Assembly (NCBI GenBank): GCA_029532415.1
Contig: JAQOTA010000069.1
Coordinates: 2,666,001-2,730,000, forward strand
DNA from: Marasmius tenuissimus
Lineage: Eukaryota > Basidiomycota > Agaricomycetes > Agaricales > Marasmiaceae
DNA: 64,000 nucleotides
Reading direction: 5' to 3'
Position 1 is the first letter of the stretch. Each line of letters starts with the position of its first letter. The translations under genes were made by a program, and so were the position numbers. A model generated the notes under the pieces. It was not told where the DNA came from. It did no database searches and saw only the letters and a program-made list of their open reading frames with translations. Of the stretch, positions 44,875-55,632 are shown one piece after another.

Positions 44875-45060
44875 CTAATTGATTGGGTGGACCGCTTTAC
44901 GTGAATGACACTGTTTACCCGCCTTGCTGGACAGCGGAGCCTCTCTGTTGCCTCCGGTTTCAGGCACTTCTAGTACATTTGCCTTGGACGTTTCCTGGTA
45001 ATTGGCGGCTATGATCAAGGTCGGGAAGCTAGCAACGAGGCTCCAGGACTGCATGTCCAA
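44875..45060 (-). pseudogene. 7TM-d: C-terminal exon relic
   Basis: The minus strand reads ASFPTLIIAANYQETSKANV followed by LEVPETGG, a degenerate form of the ASTLIIVRTALG..NNQESFKTNVLGE end of 7TM-b and 7TM-c. The rest of the gene was not found nearby. Confidence 0.58.
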
Positions 45061-45539
45061 AGCTTAAAATGCTACCTGGTACAGAAACGTAGGAATTGCG
45101 ACTCATGGATGGCATGAAGTTTACCCACTGAAAGCGCACAACATATGCGGAAAATCGTCCAGAAGTAAAATCGAGATGGAAGTTGGACTAAACGGGGTTG
45201 AACCCTAACCCTTCTCGGAAGCGAGGGTGGTTCGCTGTTTGCATATGATTCACTCTCACGGGGTGATCCGCTACCACGACGCGCCTCATTCATTGTGAAC
45301 TGTTCATAGAATAATTTTACCTCAACACATTGGCAGGTCAAAGCTTCCGAGCAGCCTCGCCGTTGATCCTTAGCTCTTCCTCCGACACACGAAGTTTAAC
45401 CTCAATCAGCGATTGGACGCCCGAACTGAACTGGAAAACGGTATGGCGGCAACTAAAGAGGGACTTTAGACAGAATCCTCGCTTCAGCTACAAGTAAATT
45501 ACAGCATATGGTTGGTCTGGGTCTCGTATCAATCGCTCA

Positions 45540-46144
45540 TTATACACTCGTCTTATCGTGACGCCACCACCACTGGTTATGGTTGTTGGTATCGCAGTCC
45601 CAGATCTGAAGCTTTACGAAGAAAAGCGGTCAGCCGCCGCACAACAATCGCAAAATCGTCCGAGGGTTCTTCTACTTACGTTGTTCATGACGTCGTAATT
45701 TCCGTTCCTTACATCCACACACTTGTTCTTTCCAGCCCATGAAAGCACCCATTGGCCTTCTATAACTCCCGCATGACTCCACATCTGGTTCGCGTTTCCC
45801 TCTGAGCACGACCAGATCTGGAGGGAGTTCCCATTTGACGCATCCCCGCCAGGAACATCCAAGCACTTTCCGTTGAACGTCTTGATCTGGCCAGTCTTAC
45901 CAACGTCGGGCATGACCCAGGTGATGTTGCCGTTGGGGAGCTCCGGTGATGCATCGACACAGTACCCGAGGGATACTTTCGCTCCATCGTTATTGGAAAC
46001 GGCCGTCAGGCATACGGAAGATATATGTGGGCGTATGCCTTGTGCGAGGAGTAGGCTGCCACCGCTGTTCTGAGCTTGGGCAGCGGTGACCATCAGGAGA
46101 GTAGAGGTTGCGACAGCGAAGAAGGTCTTGGGTTTAGAAAGCAT
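45540..46144 (-). CDS. Secreted ricin-B-type (beta-trefoil) lectin-domain protein
   Basis: Exons 45680-46144 and 45540-45611 (178 aa) with a 68-nt intron starting GTAAGT. MLSKPKTFFAVATSTLLMV then AAQAQ is a signal peptide, so the protein is probably secreted. The mature part shows the Q-x-W signature of ricin-B carbohydrate-binding repeats: KCLDVPGG..SLQIWSCS...NQMW, NKCVDVRNG, and QIWDCDTNNHNQWW at the end. It has only one to two beta-trefoil subdomains and no catalytic domain, so it is a sugar-binding protein rather than a complete toxin. The acceptor could be AAAG (keeps QIW) or CTTCAG 6 nt later (more usual, loses two residues); I chose the first. A GTG upstream is not needed. Not part of the repeated unit. 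Confidence 0.82.
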
Positions 46145-47288
46145 TGTACACAATGGAGTCACAGTGGGAGCTCTGAATGTCGGGGTGGAAACTGATGGGG
46201 CTGTTGCCTTGAGTCATTACTTTTATATCAAAACCGGTAGATCTTACTACATAAGTGGGTCGGGTAACAACGGGGAGACAAGCGTCCTGTACTATTTCTT
46301 ACAACGTTGAGGTCATCCCGTAATACTTTGATTAATATTGGCTGGGAATATGAAGGTTGATGTGACCCTGAATATGAGAGGAAGACTCGACTACTCACCC
46401 GGCTTGGGTTCATATTGGGTTCAAACGGAATGATATGACCTCGAACGGGTATTAACGCAGCGGTTCGGAGGCATTTTGGGAGCCGATGAAAACTACGGAG
46501 AGCTACCTGGGCTCACCGGCGGAAAAAGTTATCAAGATGAAACGGATACAACCATCTCAGCCAGTGTATGATGGCATCATGACAACTCATCCCACAACCC
46601 CTGATCAATTAGCCGTCAAGATTGCTCGGGCGGTAGTCTTATCCTTGTAACAATTTAGAGTCACTTGCAAGGAAGAGTTTCCACGGCCGAATTAGAAAAG
46701 GAATGAGTCAAATTTCCATCTTTCTTCTTCGTCCTCAACGCCCCGCCGTGAGCTCACGCGTACAGCCTGAGCTGGTGAACACACCTAGGCTTCTATGTTC
46801 AGAACTAACCACATCTCTATAGTCTTTGAAGTGAAGTTTGAAGCCGAACAATCAATGTTACTCATAACTGTATTAATGATCTGATCTCTCACCTGTACGC
46901 ACACCTTATTTGAGCGTGGATATGCCCCAACCTCCCGTTCCATTTAGCTGTTGATACTGCTTTATCGTATGTGCATACTCGTCAGTAATCACAACTGTAC
47001 GCACCATTCAAATCTCAGGTGTGCCGCCGCTACCCCCCCCCAAATGACACTTCCCAAGTACGATTATCGCTATTACAATAGAAAACAAATAGTTCAGATT
47101 AAATGGAACATCTTTAATTCAAAAGTATGACCTACACCGCTGGGACACACCAGCCTGTTCACCCTCTGGGCACTGGGCAGGGCAGAGTCTGACGCTATCA
47201 GAATAGGACTCCCTTGTAGCCTACATTCAATCCAAAACAATAAGTAAACCTTGTTGCAGCACACTGACACAAACTACTGATTCAACTC
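46145..47288. other. Intergenic, nothing supported
   Basis: Includes the lectin promoter side and the 3' flank of 7TM-c. No conserved frame seen; a C9 run lies near 47032. Confidence 0.4.
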
Positions 47289-49373
47289 TCATACCGCTAG
47301 GCCTCCCCCCTTCTCCGTGTCCTTTGTGGGCTCCCCTAACACATTTGTCTTGAATGACTCCTGATTGTTGATAGTCAATCCCAGCGCCGTACGTATGATG
47401 ATCAAAGTTGAAGCAATTCCCTGAGTTGAGAGTGCCAGTTTAAACAGCAAATGACGACTGATGAATGCAATACTTACCATTACAGGCACCATCAAGAAGT
47501 AAAATACCTGGAAGCATATGTCGAGCACGGTCTCGATACGTTCTGCCCATTTATGATCATGCCAATCAACTTCAAACATGCGGCAAAGTGTAAATGTAGC
47601 CTACAGAGGCCTGCCCGGAAGCGACAATGACCCAGAAGCGAAACATGCCAGTATTCATGTTTTCTTCCTCGTCTGTGGTCTCGAGCCACTTATGCACCTC
47701 ATTCTCCGTCGATTTGAGTCCATCCGGTGGAGGCAGGTTGAGTACAAGAACTACAATCTACAAATTTTGACCTGCAGACTTGGGTGCACGTGACCTTTGG
47801 CACACATTTGGCGGTGTTTCGCTTTCCCGGCAACTGCCATTTTTGCCGCTATCTCAAATTTTACCATCGTGAGCCTGGAAATCTTGACCGAAAAGTCTGC
47901 ATTTATTCTGGCATCATGTTCAGACCATAATGAGTCTGTCTATGCTCAGCAAGCATGGGACTTCAGCCATCTGTCACAAATTGAGGCCAATTTACGTGGG
48001 CTGTTTCGTTTCTGGGCAAGCTTCTGTATATGGAGAGATTCAAAGGATAGAGGGATCCTGATTCCAAGCTGTTGATGGTAAGAAAGGGGTCACTATGTGC
48101 TATACATTGGCAGCAAGTACACAAAAAGCTCACCTTGCAGCAATGATGGTTTTATGAATTCTTGATGCGCGCGAAACACTACATTTTACGACTTGGCGGC
48201 TGATATAAAAGATGCGGCCAGCTGGAGCAGTCCTCAGGAATAGTGTGCAGCTTCTTTCAGCACGATTAACAACTCACCGATAAAACCAGTCAACAAAACA
48301 TGTACGACCAAACTCACGAAAGAGAAGCACAATCTCGTCAAGATCGGTTCAGATCCCGGTCCCGACCCCACAAGGGCACCCCGCCAGAATATGACGCTCA
48401 AAATGCCCAGCACTTGTCAATACATTCATGAGTTGGGGACTAATAGATGAGTGCTAAATCTTTACCAAAATTGTTCAACAGGCAAAGAGTTCCTGGAACA
48501 ACGATTACCCGACGTCGCCTACCCCACATGAGATAGCACCTCCCGAGCTAAGGCCGATTTGCGACCATCGTCAGTGAGAAATGCCTGCAGGTCGCAGATG
48601 TAGTACTTGGAAGTTGCACTTACCAAAATAAGGTCTATTATAATGCTGCGGGATACATTGTTACCATTGCATCTATAGCTGGACGAAAAGAGACGCACTT
48701 TGCTGCTACTACGATGACGTGAGCAGTGGTATTCAAGACTCTGTTGTATATTCAAGGTGGGAAACAGCTCAATGAGTGAAGAAAATGGTCAAAAACCAAG
48801 ACCTTAGAGGTTTTTTTCCATAAGCATGAAGGCGGTACCTGTACGGTCCAGTGTTACTTCAGCCTCGAGATAGCTCTTGACGCGTGACGGCCACCCGAGG
48901 ATTCTTCCCCATCCATCCCCAGCTAATATACAACCGTATGCAACGAATACCGTAGCAGTATCCACGGCGAGGCTGGCGGTCGCCAGGACAAATAAACTGA
49001 CGAGAAGAGTGCAGTGGAGTCGAAATTGTGCGTGCCTACGTCGGATTATCACCGAAATGCATGTTGCAAAGAGAACTACATAGATGCCTTATGACAGAAG
49101 TTCACAATTATGATATGAACGCTCAAAGAGAAGGAGTAAACCGGAATTGACTCACCGTATAGAAGAGAAGCTGCCTAGTTGATCATAGGCGAGGTCAGCA
49201 AAATGGGCGGGACGTCTTCAGGATGGCTTTATATCACTCACGCATGTCACAACAACAGATTTTGCGAATGGGTCCTGACTTTTGCAACCACTATGGCGGC
49301 TAAGAATAACACAATTGTAAGATATCGCTAAAGTTGTCGTAGAATTGGGTTGGGACGAAGTCGTTGTAGACAT
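47289..49373 (-). pseudogene. 7TM-c: seven-transmembrane protein interrupted by a MITE
   Basis: Start ATG at 49373 (MSTTTSSQPNSTTTL), then exons for AASLLYG|IYVVLF, RRRHAQFRLHC, IIIDLILLGRCYLMW, the TM5 exon GILSVIFWRGALVG...VLLTGFI, GRIFYISRQVVK, LESGSLYPLNLSI, and VDWHDHKWAERIETVLDICF to ASTLIIIRTALGLTINNQES. The TM6 exon is split at 47604-48026 by an inserted element with TA flanks. A stop would also arise at the junction, and the donor after MEKNL is altered. It retains the TM5 exon that 7TM-a lost, and was the reference used to see that loss. Confidence 0.74.
47604..48026. mobile_element. 423-bp TIR element inside 7TM-c
   Basis: Ends CAGAGGCCTGCCCGGAAGCG and, from the other side, CAGAAGCTTGCCCAGAAACG: 20 bp with four differences, all G/A or C/T. 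TA flanks (47602-47603, 48027-48028). 7TM-a carries the uninterrupted site (GTATATGGAGAGATTC). Tc1/mariner-like, non-coding. Confidence 0.82.
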
Positions 49374-49421
49374 CGGGGAAATGGAGGTGCTTGGTGACCA
49401 CACCCGGCTCGGAGTTCATTA

Positions 49422-49800
49422 CAGCCCTTTGCGAAAAGGATGGCACAAGCTGGGAAGATGAGATATATAGAAAAATAAATGAAGAAGGGTTGAGCAAGGG
49501 GAAAAGATACGAGCGGCAGTAAACCCGCTTCAAACACCTCCAAGTCCAGCCCAAACATCTCCGAATCCACTCCAAACACCTCCGAATCCACATCAAACAT
49601 CTCCGAGGCCACATCAAACATCTTCGAAGCCACATTTACCTACGACCGCCCCTCAAAATGCGCCTCAACCCCTCCCGTAAAATGTCCAAAACATCGACCG
49701 GATGCTGACCGCAGGGGCGGAGCCGCCATCTACGTTCGCCAATTTATTTTTCTATATCCACAACCTGTGAAATGTGTGCCAACCTTTTCGCAAAGGGCTG
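49422..49800. mobile_element. 379-bp MITE carrying a minisatellite
   Basis: Ends CAGCCCTTTGCGAAAAGG are identical for 18 bp on both sides and similarity resumes at TATAGAAAAATAAAT further in. TA flanks at 49420-49421 and 49801-49802. 7TM-a has the empty site upstream of its start (about 8945-8955). Contains five 21-bp repeats. Confidence 0.88.
49531..49635. repeat. 21-bp minisatellite, five units
   Basis: Five contiguous 21-nt units of CAAACAYCTCCGAATCCAC type, without indels. Because 21 is a multiple of three, all frames stay open across it; the antisense strand encodes a repeating heptad such as SEMFDVD. It lies inside the MITE. Confidence 0.9.
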
Positions 49801-49802
49801 TA

Positions 49803-51826
49803 AATATCTGCTGAGCCGAGTAGCCACGGAAAAGGACACCTAGTACTACGAACATCATCGAGAGTAGCACGCGATGCGTGGTCTGAGATCAATGGGAAGG
49901 GCATTTGTCATTTAATGACTTCGAGATCAGATTTCGAAGGCCGTCACTATCTTTCAAATCATTGGTGCTCGCGAGCCTCGGTCCACGCCGTGCTACGATC
50001 ATTCCTGTCAAAGAAGGAAGTAGATGTGGAGAGGATCCCTGGGTTCATCAATGTCGTTGATGACTGACTCTGCTGAGTTCGGGGTGAGCTCGTCTCAACC
50101 TGATAATGTGGATCCTGGAATCGCGTGCTGCCCTGACACCGTCACGTATCGTTACCATTGCCTACTATTAATTTTCGGGAAGTTGGCCAGGTAAGCGGTT
50201 TGACGCCGTTATCTTGGTAGACTCAGTTACACTTGGGCTGCGAATGATTTGATAGTACTTTTGGACATCTGGAGTGTATGCCATATGAGTTTCATGATCT
50301 TGGGTGTTGTGCCGGTCAAGAAATGATTGCTTTGCTGACGTGAGTCCAGATTTCGGCAAAATGGGGTAGTTGGCCGGTTGTGAGTATTCACGGATGATGG
50401 TCAATACAACCCCTAATATAGGTCAAAAACAATGTATTTAGGTGCAATCAAGGTTCAAGAGCGTTAAAAACATGTTATAAGTACATACCGATATCAGATA
50501 CCAGTGGTGCGCTGGCATCCTGTGTGGGGAGGCCGCCCCAGGCCAACACCACACATTATTGACACTAGAGCTTTGCAGGGCAATTAATATGGTCCTATAA
50601 AGCTGGATAAACACCTAGAATAGGTATTTGTGTAGTGTGGATGCCCACGGGACTGGGTGATAAGCCAGATAGGCCGTTGTGAATGTAGCAGATGGCGTGG
50701 GAACGAAATAGACGCCGTCAGAAATTCTATCATATATGGAAGAAAATAGGCTATGGTGACGAGTAACCCCCTTATATGTCTTGCTGGAAGGCACATCTAT
50801 TAACGTTGAGCTTCTAGAGATAGATATACAGACAAAGTGCGTAGTAATTCCCTCAGTAAACTACCGGGACGGCTAAGAAATCACGTAATTTCTTGACTTG
50901 CCCGGATTTTTCTGGCCACACCCTGGTCCAAACTCGCTGAATCACACTCAGGTGGTTTCTACAGGTCGGTATAGATTGAATGTACACTATGTGACTGACT
51001 TTGAGCTACTATAACACAGTGACAGTCGTGTGGGACCCAAGTGGCCAACTTCCCAGGGGTGGCCAACTAGGTGAGGGCCTATAGTATGCTCTTTTCTGCA
51101 AACGCTCAGTCTGGGCTGCTGAGTAAATCTGCTCCTTGCTGATGCATCTCCGAGCTATCCACGTCATATCTATGACGAAAAGGATTTAGGGGTATTATAG
51201 CCGACGGCAATGCAAGAATCCGATACAATACACATGCGACAACCTTGAACTCCTTTTGCGACAGATCTAAAGCTGTCACGACATTGATGAGGGGTTCATA
51301 AGCCTTTAATTGGTCCTTCAATGTTTGAATGACAATAGTAAGCATACTTAAATGGCAAGGAATCCACACTTACTTTCCTTATTACTTTCACAATTGCCCT
51401 CAACCTCCATCCATTCTTTAGGCCCGTGAGCCCATTGGCATATACCTCGACTTCTCCAGCTTTTAAAATTCTGTGGTAAACTAGCGCCGGCGCCGGCTTG
51501 CCAGATTGATACTAACTTGATGTATGCTGGGACTGAGAGCGGCTGATTATATGTGCACTGACTCGAGGCAGTTGATTTCAATGTACAACCTGAATGGACC
51601 ATCATAAAGTCGTGGGAGAGCTCCGGTCTTTGGGAATCTAAGTAAGGTCATGGTGTATTACTAGTTACGAGCATTACCTACCAAGTACATATCCCTAGAG
51701 CCCCCTACTGTCTACAGCTCAGTACAAACCGTGGATCTTACAAGCAAGCAAAACACAGACCATTGTATGTACCAGAGCAAGCCCATTCGTTCACATCTGG
51801 TCTAGTACTTCCCAGGCATGCAAGCT
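49803..51826. other. Upstream of 7TM-c then AT-rich stretch, no gene
   Basis: 49830-49990 parallels the upstream of 7TM-a. From about 50170 it is AT-rich with short frames (51106-51369, 51348-51605) that I cannot assign. Confidence 0.35.
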
Positions 51827-51831
51827 TGCTC

Positions 51832-52154
51832 TGTTACAGTTACGAAGAAGGTATATAATTTTCTTCATCTAAGATATCTTATCTATGACTCTGATACGTT
51901 TATTTATCTGATCGCAGTGTTATTTATCTGACCACAGTATTTGCAGTAGTTCACAGTATGTACGCAGTCCAGATTGCAGTATTTACAACAGTTCACAGTA
52001 TGTACGCAATTCTAGTTTTAGTATTTATACTTGTACAGTAACAGGTCTTGCTCTTCAGCTTGACCTTACAACTCAATCTCACATTCACGACACCAGAACC
52101 AAGACAGGTCGATAACTCAGTATTGAGCTTACGTTGTGAACACCAGTCATAACA
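51832..52154 (+). repeat. 5' LTR
   Basis: TGTTACAGTTACGAAG..CAGTCATAACA. Contains TATTTATA at 52022-52029 and, 32 nt from it, TTCAGCTTGACCTTA (52054-52068), the likely transcript start. Internal short repeats of CACAGTATGTACGCAGT type. Confidence 0.96.
52022..52029 (+). promoter_or_regulatory. LTR TATA box
   Basis: TATTTATA, 32 nt upstream of the sequence complementary to the primer-binding site; the same arrangement recurs in the 3' LTR (58644-58651 and 58676). Confidence 0.65.
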
Positions 52155-52169
52155 TAAGGTCAAGCTGAA
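52155..52169 (+). promoter_or_regulatory. Primer-binding site for self-priming
   Basis: TAAGGTCAAGCTGAA directly follows the LTR and is the exact reverse complement of LTR positions 52054-52068. It does not resemble the 3' end of initiator tRNA-Met. In Tf1 of fission yeast the first 11 nt of the mRNA pair with such a site and are cleaved to prime reverse transcription. Confidence 0.85.
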
Positions 52170-52453
52170 TACCAGAACAGCCGACTTATCCAAGTTTAGG
52201 CTATCCCAACAATCCAGAAACCAGAACCCCAGAACCGAATAACAAGATTTCTTTTCGAACCAGAACCCCATCACCAGATACAGAACCCGAATCCCCTGGA
52301 CAGATCAGTAATCCCGAAAGCAATAACTGGCCTTTCCTTCCATATCCAGGATATAGAGACACTTCCGAATCCCCACCAGCAGATTTATTTCAGAACCTTA
52401 ATTTAGGAAATGATTCAGATATAGATTGGGAAACAGTATCAACAGAATCAGAA

Positions 52454-53434
52454 ATGTCAGGACAGACAGGACAAGCAGTAACCGTGAACACCCATGCCAA
52501 GGAGATAAAGATTGGCACCCCTAAGGATTTCGATGGTGATCGCACTAAAACTGAAGAATTCCAAACTGACGTCGACTTATACCTTACGGCAAACGAAGAA
52601 ATCTATTCAGATGACAAGAAGAAAGTAACCTTCATGCTATCCTACATGAAAGGAGGACCAGCTGGAAGATGGAAGACAGTACGAATCCAAGAATACACAA
52701 AGACAGGAGGAACATGGCCGACGTATAATGCTTTCAAAGCTACACTCAAAGAAGCATTTGGAGAATCAGACGAAGCAGGGAACGCCCTAAACAAACTTCG
52801 GCAACTTCAACAGAACAAAGATACAGCTGACGATTACATCTCCAAGTTCGAAACACTATCAGCTAAATCTGGAGTCAGCGATGACACAGCTTTAATTGAC
52901 TATTTCATACGAGGACTCAACGAGTGGATCAGAGATAGGATGTATGAAAGAGAAGAAATGCCAACTACTCTTGCATCCTGGAAGACAATCGTCAAAAGGA
53001 TGGACAACAATAAGAGGAGAGGAAAAGGAATAGCCAGCTATCTCAGCAGCACAGTATCCAAACAGAAACCTCAGTTTGTCCCGAACTATCAAACCCAACG
53101 AGATCCGAATGCTATGGATGTTGATCAAATTCACATCGATAGGCTTAGCCCGGCTCAAACACAAGAATGTTTCCAAAGAGGACTTTGTTTCAGATGCGGC
53201 CGTCAAGGACACATCGGAAGAAACTGCCCCAACCGACAGAGACAATATCAGAACCCACGACCCCAGTATCAGAATAAGAAACCAAACGATAAGGTCCTTG
53301 TGACTATTCCAAAGGCAGAAGCAGATAAAATGAAACCTAGTGGATATACTCAGATCAGATCGATCTATCAGGAGATGACCGACGAACAAAGAGAAGACCT
53401 TCATAACAAGGTAGAGGAAGAGGGTTTTATGTAA
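52454..53434 (+). CDS. gag: Gag with one zinc knuckle
   Basis: 326 aa from ATG 52454. A retrotransposon capsid-type region (for example YDLTANEE-like helices and FETLSAKSGVSDD) is followed by a Lys/Arg-rich segment and a CCHC knuckle CFRCGRQGHIGRNC near residues 245-258, which binds the genomic RNA. The frame is also open upstream for about 95 codons, from just past the primer-binding site, in a Pro/Glu/Ser-rich sequence without ATG, so the real start may be non-AUG or lost. Gag ends TAA at 53432; the protease lies in the -1 frame, and a slippery G GGT TTT (53422-53428) precedes the stop. Confidence 0.9.
   Translation: MSGQTGQAVTVNTHAKEIKIGTPKDFDGDRTKTEEFQTDVDLYLTANEEIYSDDKKKVTFMLSYMKGGPAGRWKTVRIQEYTKTGGTWPTYNAFKATLKEAFGESDEAGNALNKLRQLQQNKDTADDYISKFETLSAKSGVSDDTALIDYFIRGLNEWIRDRMYEREEMPTTLASWKTIVKRMDNNKRRGKGIASYLSSTVSKQKPQFVPNYQTQRDPNAMDVDQIHIDRLSPAQTQECFQRGLCFRCGRQGHIGRNCPNRQRQYQNPRPQYQNKKPNDKVLVTIPKAEADKMKPSGYTQIRSIYQEMTDEQREDLHNKVEEEGFM
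53422..53428 (+). promoter_or_regulatory. Candidate -1 frameshift site
   Basis: GGGTTTT in the gag phase G GGT TTT fits the X XXY YYZ slippery heptamer. A -1 slip reads through without a stop into the protease frame ([10 protein letters not shown]). No obvious strong stem-loop downstream was seen by eye. Confidence 0.6.
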
Positions 53435-53802
53435 GGCAGACTGAATTGACGTCATCTTTGCCAGCTTCCGTATCTATTTCCAATCTAACTGTAGCAACTG
53501 TTGACCAACACTCAATACATATTCCTGTATTTATAAGGATTGGAAATGGAAAATCCGTCGATACTAACACACTTATAGATTCAGGAGCAGGAGGAACTTT
53601 CATCGATCGAGAATTCGTGGAAAAGCACCAAATAAACACAAAACTACTCGAAAAACTGATCAAGGTATTCAACGTAGATGGAACCCGGAACAAGACCGGA
53701 ATGATTTGTAGATCTGCTTCACTCAATGTCACAATAGGAGGAACAGAAATGCAAATTCAGTTTCTCGTTTCAGAGCCAAGACAACGGTATCACAAGAATT
53801 AG
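53431..53802 (+). CDS. Aspartic protease domain
   Basis: Frame -1 to gag, no ATG of its own. [16 protein letters not shown] carries the DSG active site of retroviral-type proteases that cleave the polyprotein. It ends [13 protein letters not shown] at TAG 53800-53802. The ILG..WL motif normally found before reverse transcriptase is absent, so a stretch has probably been deleted between here and the pol frame. Confidence 0.82.
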   Translation, partial: VRQTELTSSLPASVSISNLTVATVDQHSIHIPVFIRIGNGKSVDTNTLIDSGAGGTFIDREFVEKHQINTKLLEKLIKVFNVDGTRNKTGMICRSASLNVTIGGTEMQIQFLVSEPRQRYHKN

Positions 53803-54518
53803 CACAAAAGAAAGATCAGGGTAAAAAGTCTATTGAAGAACTAATTCCTGAATATCTTTCAGAATACAAAGAACAGTTCGAGAAAAAGGCAGCAGAACGA
53901 TTTCCTGAATCAAGAACTTATGATCATGCAATTGATTTCAAACCAGGGTTTATGCCAACAGGATGTAAAATCTACCCTATGACGCCGAAAGAACAAGAAT
54001 TACAAGACAAATTCTTGAAAGAAAACCTTCGAAAAGGGTATATTCGACCGTCCAAATCACTGATGGCTTCTCCGTTCTTTTTCGTATCAAAGAAAGAACA
54101 GGGAGCTTTTCGACCATGCCAAGACTACAGAAGACTAAATGAGGGGACAATCCGAAATACTTATCCATTACCGCTAATCACAGATCTAATGGACAAGCTA
54201 AAAGGAGCAACAATATTTTCAAAAATGGATCTCAGGAATGGATACAATAATATTCAGATCAAAGATGGAGATCAATGGAAGGCGGCATTCAAAACAAACA
54301 AAGGATTGTATGAACCCATGGTAATGTTTTTTGGGCTCAGCAATTCTCCAGCTACATTTCAAGCCTTCATGGATGATATCTTTAGTGACATGATTGACGA
54401 AGGATGGATGGTAATTTATATTGCGCAACATACTGATCTTTTCATCAAACAAGGAAATACACAAAATCCGAACAAAGCGAGTCCTTCAAAGACTCAAGGA
54501 GCACGACCTATACCTTAA
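53784..54518 (+). pseudogene. Reverse transcriptase, N-terminal part
   Basis: Frame 0, open from [16 protein letters not shown] through [53 protein letters not shown] (first catalytic Asp) and [17 protein letters not shown]. At 54417-54430 the expected YxDD box is replaced: the sequence reads YIAQH and is one nucleotide longer, so both catalytic aspartates and the frame are lost. The frame then runs to a stop at 54516. The polymerase cannot work. Confidence 0.9.
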
Positions 54519-54846
54519 ACCAGAAAAGTGCAAGTTTGATGTGCAAGAAGTCAATTTCCTCGGGATGATTATTAGACCTGGAATCATTTCTATGGACCCG
54601 GTTAAACTTGCAGGAATCAAGGAATGGAAAGAGCCAACAACGGTGAAAGGGGTCAGATCTTTCTTAGGGTTTGGGAACTTCTATCGGAAATTCATTGGAC
54701 GATATGCGGAGATTGCCAGACCATTGAACGATCTAACAAAAAAGGATACCAAATTTGAATGGAAGGAAGAAACTGATCGAGCATTTAAATTACTAAAACA
54801 GAAATTTTTAGAAGAACCAGTATTACGGATGCCGGATGTAAATTGA
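54431..54846 (+). pseudogene. Reverse transcriptase, C-terminal part in shifted frame
   Basis: Continues the pol homology one frame over: [49 protein letters not shown]. Ends DVN followed by TGA (54844-54846); the next codons PFVIEADTS continue the RNase H domain in the same frame, so this stop is a point mutation (CGA to TGA would suffice). Confidence 0.9.
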
Positions 54847-55632
54847 CCGTTTGTGATAGAAGCCGACACTTCCAAATGGGCAACAGGAGCAGTACTGAAA
54901 CAGCAAGATGAACACGGAGATTGGCACCCATGCAGGTATCTGTCACATTCATTCACTCCAACGGAACGGAACTACGAAATCTACTATCGAGAACTACTAG
55001 CAATAGTGCGAGCACTAGAAACCTGGCGACATTATCTTTTAGGATCGAAACATCCGACAACAGTACTATCAGATCACAAAAACCTCACTTATTTCCGATC
55101 ACATCAGAAACTTAACTGCCGACAAGCTAGATGGGCTCTGTTCTTATCAGAGTTTGATCTAAAACTCATCCATGTACCGGGACATCGAATGGCACAATCT
55201 GATGCGTTATCAAGAAGAGAGGATTTAATACCACCGGAAGACACCGACAACGAAGACATTATGATGTTACCGGACAAGTTATTCGTGAACGTAATCGATA
55301 CAGAACTTCACAGCCTAGTAGCAAAAAAAACGATGGGAGATGATCTGATGAGAAATGCCGTAGAAGCCTTGAAAACGAAAGGAGCACCACCAATCAAATC
55401 AGCACTATCAGATTGGAAAATTGAAGACGGACTTCTCTTTTTCATGGACAAATGCTATGTGCTGAAAGATGAGGAGCTTAGAAGAAAGATAACAAAGAAA
55501 TATCACAATCCACTCCACGCAGGACATCCAGGACAATATAACACTCTCGAACAAGTTAAATGCGATTACTGGTGGCCTGGAATGTATTCTTACGTAAAGA
55601 AGTTCGTGGAAGGATGTGCACTATGCCAATAA
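54847..55632 (+). pseudogene. RNase H and integrase zinc-binding region
   Basis: PFVIEADTSKWATGAVLKQQ, YYRELLAIVRALETWRHYL, LSDHKNLTYF and HVPGHRMAQSDALSRR are the RNase H motifs that degrade the RNA strand. The HHCC zinc domain of integrase follows (HNPLHAGHPG..CALCQ). A TAA at 55630-55632 replaces a CAA codon by one C-to-T change; the frame continues without interruption into the integrase core. Confidence 0.92.

Noticed and set aside
45540..46144. Complete ricin-like toxin
   Set aside because: Only lectin-type Q-x-W repeats and a signal peptide are present; there is no catalytic chain.
46144..46162. Upstream GTG start for the lectin
   Set aside because: The ATG at 46144 directly begins a good signal peptide; the upstream residues add nothing.
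52892..53455. Minus-strand 187-codon frame inside gag
   Set aside because: Shadow of gag, which has a zinc knuckle and correct position.
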